Below are positions 58,373 to 64,000 of a stretch of DNA of 64,000 nt, piece after piece. The position numbers were made by a program, and so were the translations under genes. The DNA is from Nostoc sp. FACHB-152 (GTDB lineage Bacteria > Cyanobacteriota > Cyanobacteriia > Cyanobacteriales > Nostocaceae): positions 1-64,000 of the forward strand of contig NZ_JACJRV010000006.1 of assembly GCF_014697475.1 (NCBI RefSeq), written 5' to 3'. How positions within the stretch are numbered: the stretch's first letter is position 1; every line of letters begins with the position of its first letter. The notes beneath the pieces are model-generated. The model was not told where the DNA came from and did no database searches. It was given only the letters and a program-made list of their open reading frames with translations.

Positions 58373-58467
58373 TAAAGAGCTATCATTTATCTTTGAATTA
58401 TTTACAAAAGTTCCTAATTATTTGAGGTACACTCTAGCCTCTAACCCTTAACCCCTAGCCTCCATAT

Positions 58468-59520
58468 ATGCTTACTCTGTCACCCAGCCTCAAAGCTAGA
58501 CTCTCTCAACCCTTAAAAATCGGCACTTTTGAAGTCAACAGCCGAGTGCTGCAATCGCCTTTATCTGGGGTGACAGATTTGGTGTTTCGCCGTCTAGTAC
58601 GTCGCTATGCACCAGATTCTATGATGTATACCGAAATGGTCAACGCCACAGGACTGCACTATGTCAAGCAGTTACCTATAATCATGGAAGTAGACCCCAA
58701 TGAACGCCCAATTAGTATTCAATTATTTGACTGTCGCCCTGATTTTTTAGCAGAAGCAGCCATCAAAGCAGTAGCCGAAGGCGCGGATACTGTCGATATT
58801 AATATGGGGTGTCCGGTAAATAAAATCACTAAAAACGGTGGTGGTTCTTCGCTGTTGCGACAGCCAGAAGTGGCAGAAGCCATTGTGCGAGAAGTTGTCA
58901 AAGCTGTTGATGTGCCAGTCACAGTTAAAACCCGTATTGGCTGGAATGATAAAGAAATTACCATTCTTGACTTTGCCAAGCGGATGGAAGATGCAGGGGC
59001 AAAAATGATTACTGTGCATGGTCGCACCCGCGCTCAAGGTTACAATGGCAACGCTCGTTGGGAATGGATAGCCCGTGTTAAAGAAGTGCTTTCAATTCCG
59101 GTGATTGGGAATGGTGATATATTTTCTGTTGAAGCGGCGGTGAAATGCTTAGAGCAAACTGGGGCTGACGGCGTAATGTGTTCCCGTGGCACTTTGGGTT
59201 ATCCTTTTTTAGTGGGAGAAGTTGACCACTTCTTAAAAACAGGGGAACTGTTAGCACCACCAACCCCAATACAACGTTTGGAATGCGCCAGAGATCATTT
59301 ACAAGCATTGTGGGAATATAAAGGCGATCGCGGTGTGCGTCAAGCCCGTAAGCACATGACTTGGTATGCCAAAGGTTTCGTTGGTGCAGCCGAATTACGT
59401 GGTCAATTAAGTGTGATTGAAACAGTTCAACAAGGTTTAGATTTAATTGACCGAGCAATTGAAAAGTTAGCACATGGTTATGAATTGGTAGAAGAAGCCG
59501 AAAATTTTCAAATGGCGTAA
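58468..59520 (+). CDS. dusB: tRNA-dihydrouridine synthase
   Basis: The 350-residue flavoprotein has the Dus signature: VLQSPLSGVTDLVFRRLVRR, MVNATGLHY, the catalytic cysteine in DINMGCPVNKITKNGGGSSL, VTVKTRIGW and VHGRTRAQGYNG, plus VIGNGDIFS for FMN phosphate. It reduces uridines in the D-loop of tRNA. Similarity by eye is best to the DusB/NifR3 subgroup. Length is typical. Confidence 0.93.
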   Translation: MLTLSPSLKARLSQPLKIGTFEVNSRVLQSPLSGVTDLVFRRLVRRYAPDSMMYTEMVNATGLHYVKQLPIIMEVDPNERPISIQLFDCRPDFLAEAAIKAVAEGADTVDINMGCPVNKITKNGGGSSLLRQPEVAEAIVREVVKAVDVPVTVKTRIGWNDKEITILDFAKRMEDAGAKMITVHGRTRAQGYNGNARWEWIARVKEVLSIPVIGNGDIFSVEAAVKCLEQTGADGVMCSRGTLGYPFLVGEVDHFLKTGELLAPPTPIQRLECARDHLQALWEYKGDRGVRQARKHMTWYAKGFVGAAELRGQLSVIETVQQGLDLIDRAIEKLAHGYELVEEAENFQMA

Positions 59521-59884
59521 TTTTGTAAGCGATCACTCTATAATCACTTTGTTACAATTTATGCGTCCTGAAAAATGAGCTAACCAGCAATGGTTTGACG
59601 CAACTTGGTAAGAGTGCAAACTCTGGGCTAGCTTTTGGGAACACTTATATTTAGCTGACTGCTGAATTCCAGGGATTTTTCGATTCCTGGAACAGGTTTA
59701 TAAATGAACATTTATCAGTTTTGGTAAATATAAGTAGAACGGCGTAAATATTTGTAGTTGGGAAAAGGCAGGAGGCAGGGGGCAGCTATGCTGGAGAAAA
59801 CAGGGTTTCTGCCTGATTAACCTTTCTTAACATAGTTTTGTTTTTTCCCACCTACTTACTTATAACCAAGGCACGCTCACCAAT
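59521..59884. other. Intergenic region with hairpin and expanded dispersed repeat
   Basis: There is no gene. TTCCAGGG / TCCTGGAA (59667-59692) forms an 8-bp hairpin with one G-U pair. The long copy of the dispersed repeat occupies 59742-59822. Confidence 0.55.
59742..59822. repeat. Dispersed repeat, long copy with heptamer insertion
   Basis: GCGTAAATATTTGTAGTTG and CCTGATTAACC match the short copy at 36629-36670. Between them lies an extra stretch with GGCAGGAGGCAGGGGGCAG heptamers and about 25 further bases. Confidence 0.7.
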
Positions 59885-60664
59885 ATGAAATGGTATAAAT
59901 CGTCCGTAAATTTTGCCGCCTTCTCTCTGCTGTGCTTGGATTTACTATCAATTGCTAGTTTTTCAGCACAGGTAAAAGCTGAATCTTTCCCTGTAAACCA
60001 ACCCTGGCAAATTAGCCAAGCATTTAAACCACCCAAACGAGCAGATCCGCCACCAAGTGCAGGGGGTTCCACGCGTGGTTCTTCTTGTCTGAAAAAGAAG
60101 ACGAAGTTAGTTTCACTCCTACCGCCAAACAAATTAGGTTTGACATTAGCTGAACGTCCAACATTTTTCTGGTTTGTACCGTCAACTTCAGTCAAAACAG
60201 CTAAATTTATTCTCTTAGCTGACAAAGATAAAGATGATAATGTCTTTTATGAAACCACTTTGACGCTGCCAAATCAGCCAGGAATTATTAGTTTTACCCT
60301 TCCTAAAACTGCTCCGAAACTGGCATTAGGTAAAACTTACCATTGGTATTTGACCGTTGTTTGCAATGCGCGAGATTCTAGTACAAATCCTTGGGTAGAT
60401 GGTTGGGTAGAACGCACTCAAGCAAACGCATCATTGTCAGCAGCTTTAGCAAAGGCTCAACCACAACAATTACCCAGTCTTTATGCAGAAGCTGGGATTT
60501 GGCATGAAGCCTTGGCTACTTCGGTACAGCTACGCCGCGCTGATCCGAAAAATTTGCGAACCAGAATGAGTTGGCAGACATTATTGAAATCGGTGAATTT
60601 GTCTGCACTAACTTCTGAATCATTTATCGACTGTTGTACGAGTGACAAAGGGAGTAGGGAGTAG
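59885..60664 (+). CDS. DUF928 domain protein, exported
   Basis: The 259-residue protein has a signal sequence (VNFAAFSLLCLDLLSIASF, cleavage near QVKAES) and a DUF928 domain: KLVSLLPPNKLGLTLAERPT, FFWFVPSTS, TYHWYLTVVCNARDSSTNPW and VDGWVERT. DUF928 genes are often found next to CHASE2 genes in cyanobacteria, as here (64 bp gap). Function unknown; a periplasmic partner of the CHASE2 sensor is plausible. The last codons (KGSRE) and TAG come from GGGAGTA heptamer DNA. Confidence 0.88.
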   Translation: MKWYKSSVNFAAFSLLCLDLLSIASFSAQVKAESFPVNQPWQISQAFKPPKRADPPPSAGGSTRGSSCLKKKTKLVSLLPPNKLGLTLAERPTFFWFVPSTSVKTAKFILLADKDKDDNVFYETTLTLPNQPGIISFTLPKTAPKLALGKTYHWYLTVVCNARDSSTNPWVDGWVERTQANASLSAALAKAQPQQLPSLYAEAGIWHEALATSVQLRRADPKNLRTRMSWQTLLKSVNLSALTSESFIDCCTSDKGSRE

Positions 60665-60722
60665 TGAGTAGGGAGTGGGGAATCTTCACTATTCCTTACT
60701 CTCCATTCCCTATTCCCCTAAT
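60652..60722. repeat. STRR heptamers between DUF928 and cyclase genes
   Basis: GGGAGTAGGGAGTAGTGAGT and further units on the left, then the reverse-complementary TTACTCTCCATTCCCTATTC on the right, make an array that can fold back on itself. It includes the DUF928 stop codon. Confidence 0.8.
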
Positions 60723-60727
60723 AAATT

Positions 60728-62968
60728 ATGATGTGGTCAAAACTTAAACCGCATATTTGGCAATGGCGCGGTGTTTTATTTGCTGTTCCCAGTGTGACAG
60801 CTTTAGTGATTGGATTGCGGTTAACAGGATGGCTGCAATTGTTGGAATTAGCAACATTAGATCAATTTTTTCTGCTGCGTCCATCAGAGGGGGCTGATAA
60901 TCGGATTGTCATAGTGGAAATTAATGAAGCAGATGTTCGCAAGCAAACCCAATGGCCGATGTCTGATGCGGCTTTAGCTACTGTATTAGAGCAAATTAAG
61001 CAACAAAAACCAAGAGCGATCGGTTTAGATATTTATCGGGATTTACCTGTTAATCCTGGTCATCAAACTTTAGTTAAAGTATTTGAATCTACGCCTAATG
61101 TTATTGGGGTGCAAAAAATCTCGGATACTGCTGATAGTTCCGCAGTTAACGCATCTCCCACACTGAAGCAACGTAATCAAATTGGCTCAAATGACCTACC
61201 GTTAGATGGGGATGGTAAAATTAGGCGCGGATTGCTCTACGTTAATTTAAAAAATGACGAAGTTCTCGAAAGTTTTGCGTTGAAATTGGCACTGTTGTAT
61301 TTAAAACCAGAAGGGATTACAGAGAAGCCATCAGCAAATAACCCCAACTATTTGCAGTTAGGTAAAGGAGTTTTCCCAATTTTTGAAGCTGATGATGGCG
61401 GTTACATCCGTGCTAATGCTGGCAGTTATCAAATATTGTTAAACTACCGAGGACGAATACAACAGTTTCAAAAAATTTCTCTTACACAACTCCAAGAAAA
61501 TCGCATTCCACCAAATTTTATGCGCGATAAGGTGGTACTAATTGGAGCCACTGCTGAAAGTTTAAAAGATTTATTTTATACGCCATATAGTAGTAATGTG
61601 TTTGCTGCTCCAGAACGCATGGCAGGTATAACTATCCATGCAAATTTGATTAGTCAAATTTTGAGTGCAGCTACAGATGGTCGTCAACAAATTCAAACTT
61701 TACCAGAACCTTTAGAATATCTGTGGATTTTGGGTTGGTCGATCGCTGGTGCAAGTTTATGTTGGATACAACGCCACAGCAATAACCAAAAAGTTCTTTT
61801 GGCTGTGAATGTATTGTTAACAGGTGGGACTTTAGTTGGTAGTAGTTTCATAGCTTTCCTCGCTGGTTGGTGGATTCCCGTTGTACCCACATTGTTAGCA
61901 TTGGCAGGTTCCGCGATCGCAGTTACACAATACATTGCTGAAAGCGCAAATGGAATGCGGAAAACTTTTGGTCGTTACCTCACAGATGAAGTAGTTGCTA
62001 ACTTACTCGAAAATCCCTCTGGCTTAAAAATAGGTGGCGATCGCCGCAAAGTCACGCTGCTATTTTCTGACTTACGCGGATTCTCGGCCATGTCTGAACA
62101 ATTGCCACCTGAACAAGTAGTAGCAGTTCTCAATTATTACCTAGAAGCCATGACAGATGTGATTAATCAGTACAAAGGTACGATTAATGAGTTTATGGGT
62201 GACGGTATCTTTGTGATGTTCGGTGCGCCAATTAATCGTCCTGATGATTCCCAAAGAGCGATCGCTTGTGCTGTGGCGATGCAATTAGCAATGCAGCAGG
62301 TAAATGAATACAATCGCCAAAGGAATCACCCGATTCTGGAAATGGGGATTGGAATTAATACCGGTGAGGTTGTTGCTGGTAATATCGGTTCCCAAAAACG
62401 TGCCAAATATACAGTTGTCGGTAGTCATGTGAATTTGGCTTCGCGTGTCGAAACTTATACCGTAGGCGGACAAGTTTTAATTTCTGAAAGTACTCGCCAA
62501 GATGCCAACATCGAACTGCAAATTACCGGACAAATGCAAATTGAGCCTAAAGGCATCAAAGAACTAGTAACTATTTACGAAATACGCGGCATTGGTGGTC
62601 AATATAACCTGTTTCTGCCCAACGACGATGAAGGGATGGTCAATCTCAATCAGTCAGTGCCTATAGAGTATACAGTTTTACAAGGCAAACACGCAGTTGG
62701 GACTGTATTTGAAGGGGAGTTAATTAGCCTTTCCGAAAAGTATGCACAACTGCGATCGCTCAATTCCTTAGAACTCTTAAATAACCTCAAACTTAAATTA
62801 CTAGACTCCCAACTCCCCACAGACGAATTTATTTACGCTAAGGTGATGAAAAAATCTGATGTTGACGAACATACTGTGACGATTCGGTTTACATCTGTGC
62901 CACCAAAGGCGATCGCATTTCTGGAGGCAGAAGGCAGAAGGCAGGAGGCAGGAGGTAAAAACATCTAA
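60728..62968 (+). CDS. CHASE2 domain class III nucleotide cyclase
   Basis: The 746-residue protein has an N-terminal helix (12-35), an extracytoplasmic CHASE2 domain (to about 315), three transmembrane helices (328-400) and a class III cyclase domain (about 435-620). Metal-binding D448 (FSDLRGF) and D492 (FMGDG) and the transition-state N569/R573 (VNLASR) are present. The purine-specifying positions are E488 and S566 rather than the Lys/Asp of adenylate cyclases, which points to a guanylate cyclase or altered specificity. The region 640-725 resembles a small PilZ-like beta domain. The tail EGRRQEAGG is heptamer-encoded. Confidence 0.93.
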   Translation: MMWSKLKPHIWQWRGVLFAVPSVTALVIGLRLTGWLQLLELATLDQFFLLRPSEGADNRIVIVEINEADVRKQTQWPMSDAALATVLEQIKQQKPRAIGLDIYRDLPVNPGHQTLVKVFESTPNVIGVQKISDTADSSAVNASPTLKQRNQIGSNDLPLDGDGKIRRGLLYVNLKNDEVLESFALKLALLYLKPEGITEKPSANNPNYLQLGKGVFPIFEADDGGYIRANAGSYQILLNYRGRIQQFQKISLTQLQENRIPPNFMRDKVVLIGATAESLKDLFYTPYSSNVFAAPERMAGITIHANLISQILSAATDGRQQIQTLPEPLEYLWILGWSIAGASLCWIQRHSNNQKVLLAVNVLLTGGTLVGSSFIAFLAGWWIPVVPTLLALAGSAIAVTQYIAESANGMRKTFGRYLTDEVVANLLENPSGLKIGGDRRKVTLLFSDLRGFSAMSEQLPPEQVVAVLNYYLEAMTDVINQYKGTINEFMGDGIFVMFGAPINRPDDSQRAIACAVAMQLAMQQVNEYNRQRNHPILEMGIGINTGEVVAGNIGSQKRAKYTVVGSHVNLASRVETYTVGGQVLISESTRQDANIELQITGQMQIEPKGIKELVTIYEIRGIGGQYNLFLPNDDEGMVNLNQSVPIEYTVLQGKHAVGTVFEGELISLSEKYAQLRSLNSLELLNNLKLKLLDSQLPTDEFIYAKVMKKSDVDEHTVTIRFTSVPPKAIAFLEAEGRRQEAGGKNI

Positions 62969-63030
62969 TTTCATACTTTATACTTCAGACTTCAGACTTT
63001 CATCCGCTTCACACTTCAGACTTTCCCGAT
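62925..63030. repeat. STRR heptamers at the cyclase 3' end
   Basis: GGCAGAA/GGCAGGA units (about 62925-62956) lie inside the cyclase reading frame; after the stop, ACTTCAG/ACTTTAT units (62973-63025) continue the repeat tract. Confidence 0.75.
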
Positions 63031-63070
63031 ATTATAGAAAAGTAGACAAAACTTAAAAAATATTTATCAA

Positions 63071-64000
63071 ATGTTCATTGACTCGTCTGGCTTGTCCAAG
63101 GTCAAAGACTCGATAACAGAAAAAATCTTCTTCGGCCATGAACCCAGTGCCGAGTTAATTGCTATTCTTAGCGTCTACTTTGTCCAAGGAATCTTAGGGT
63201 TGGCGCGTTTAGCTGTTAGCTTTTTCCTCAAGGATGAATTATTGCTGAGTCCGGCTGAGGTATCAGCAATGTTAGGAGTTGTGGCCTTACCTTGGATGAT
63301 TAAGCCACTATTTGGCTTTATGTCTGATGGCTTACCCATTTTTGGCTATCGTCGCCGTCCCTACTTGATATTGTCAGGGATACTAGGAGCTATTGCCTGG
63401 GTGAGTATGGCCACAGTAGTTCATAGTAGCTGGGCAGCAACAGCAGCGATCGCCCTCAGTTCACTAGCTATAGCTGTTAGCGATGTCATAGTTGACTCAC
63501 TGGTCGTAGAAAGAGCCAGAGCCGAATCCCAAGCAGATGCAGGCTCACTACAATCCCTATGCTGGGGCGCGACTGCATTTGGCGGATTGGTTACAGCATA
63601 CCTGAGCGGAATGCTACTCGAACATTTCACTACCCGCACAATATTTTTAATTACCGCATCTTTTCCGTTAATAGTTTCCGGGGTAGCTTGGTTAATTGCT
63701 GAGTCTCCTGTTAGCAAAGACACTCACGATACTAATAACGCTAACTCTCTGAGTGTTCCACATCAACTCAAACAGTTACGCCATGCCATCAGTCAAAAAA
63801 CAATTTGGCTACCAGCCGCCTTTGTCTTCATTCTGCAAGCCACCCCAACCGCCGATTCTGCATTTTTCTACTTCAGTACTAACGAACTCCACTTTGAACC
63901 AGAATTTTTAGGGCGAGTCCGCTTAGTAACCAGTCTGGCATCTTTATGCGGCATCTGGATTTTTCAACGTTTTTTGAAAAGCGTGCCATTCCGCGTCATT
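63071..64000 (+). CDS. Folate/biopterin family MFS transporter (5' part)
   Basis: The frame is open from ATG 63071 to the window edge, giving 310 residues without a stop, so the gene is incomplete here. It matches the BT1/folate-biopterin transporter family: LSVYFVQGILGLARLAVSFF, VVALPWMIKPLFGFMSDGLP, FGYRRRPYLILSG and SDVIVDSLVVERAR. Synechocystis Slr0642 and its plant plastid relative transport folates. About eight of twelve helices are in the window. Expected full length is near 450-500 residues. Confidence 0.9.
   Translation, partial: MFIDSSGLSKVKDSITEKIFFGHEPSAELIAILSVYFVQGILGLARLAVSFFLKDELLLSPAEVSAMLGVVALPWMIKPLFGFMSDGLPIFGYRRRPYLILSGILGAIAWVSMATVVHSSWAATAAIALSSLAIAVSDVIVDSLVVERARAESQADAGSLQSLCWGATAFGGLVTAYLSGMLLEHFTTRTIFLITASFPLIVSGVAWLIAESPVSKDTHDTNNANSLSVPHQLKQLRHAISQKTIWLPAAFVFILQATPTADSAFFYFSTNELHFEPEFLGRVRLVTSLASLCGIWIFQRFLKSVPFRVI

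Overview
The window comes from a filamentous, heterocyst-forming type of cyanobacterium (Nostocales: Nostoc, Anabaena, Tolypothrix or Calothrix-like). The DNA is AT-rich and full of the HIP1 octamer GCGATCGC. Short tandem heptamer repeats (STRRs) typical of this group sit in many intergenic gaps. The genes are cyanobacterial: a 440-residue ferredoxin-NADP reductase with a CpcD-like phycobilisome domain, phosphoribulokinase with the thioredoxin/CP12 cysteines, a CAAD/CURT1-like membrane protein, DUF2358, DUF928, DUF4912 and pentapeptide-repeat proteins. I see no rRNA, tRNA, CRISPR array, prophage or intact insertion sequence.

Layout. 0-6 kb: a polysaccharide flippase, a polysaccharide pyruvyl transferase and a two-gene ABC-2 exporter. 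6.5-15.5 kb: a very large membrane protein joining a PstS-like binding domain to three DUF4912 units, a CoaR-type MerR/CobH cobalt sensor without its usual coaT partner, a 13 x 21-bp tandem array, a carotenoid oxygenase, a DUF433/PIN-like toxin-antitoxin pair, Hsp20 and an SMR transporter. 15.6-26.6 kb: another ABC-2 exporter, a UbiB-family kinase, YidD, mannose-1-phosphate guanylyltransferase, an LCP ligase, a pentapeptide protein, MurJ and a histidine kinase; this is mainly cell-envelope biogenesis. 27-34 kb: core metabolism (metK, prk, petH, homoserine dehydrogenase).

34-41 kb: an SLH protein, CAAD protein, second secreted pentapeptide protein, alpha/beta hydrolase, GH10-like protein, DUF2358 protein and a catalytically dead M48 peptidase homologue. 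41.3-49.1 kb: a TetR regulator facing a four-gene HlyD/double-ATPase/two-permease exporter with the same gene order as E. coli cecR-ybhGFSR and a clear palindromic operator between them, then an ethylene-receptor-like histidine kinase. 49.3-64 kb: uvrA, an acetoacetate decarboxylase-like protein, dnaK, an ADP-ribosylglycohydrolase, a small HEAT-like protein, two decayed Rpn/transposase tails, a SnoaL-like protein, a tRNA-dihydrouridine synthase, DUF928 plus a CHASE2 nucleotide cyclase, and the 5' part of a folate/biopterin transporter cut by the window edge.

The most unusual points are: (i) heptamer STRRs that supply the last codons and stop codons of at least five genes; (ii) the 13-unit 21-bp array ending in a 22-bp hairpin next to coaR; (iii) an M48 homologue with all three zinc ligands replaced; (iv) a histidine kinase carrying the copper/ethylene-binding residues of ETR1; (v) a CHASE2 cyclase with guanylate-cyclase-like substrate residues; (vi) the PstS-TM-DUF4912x3 fusion; and (vii) one small repeat copied in front of three successive genes of the efflux operon.
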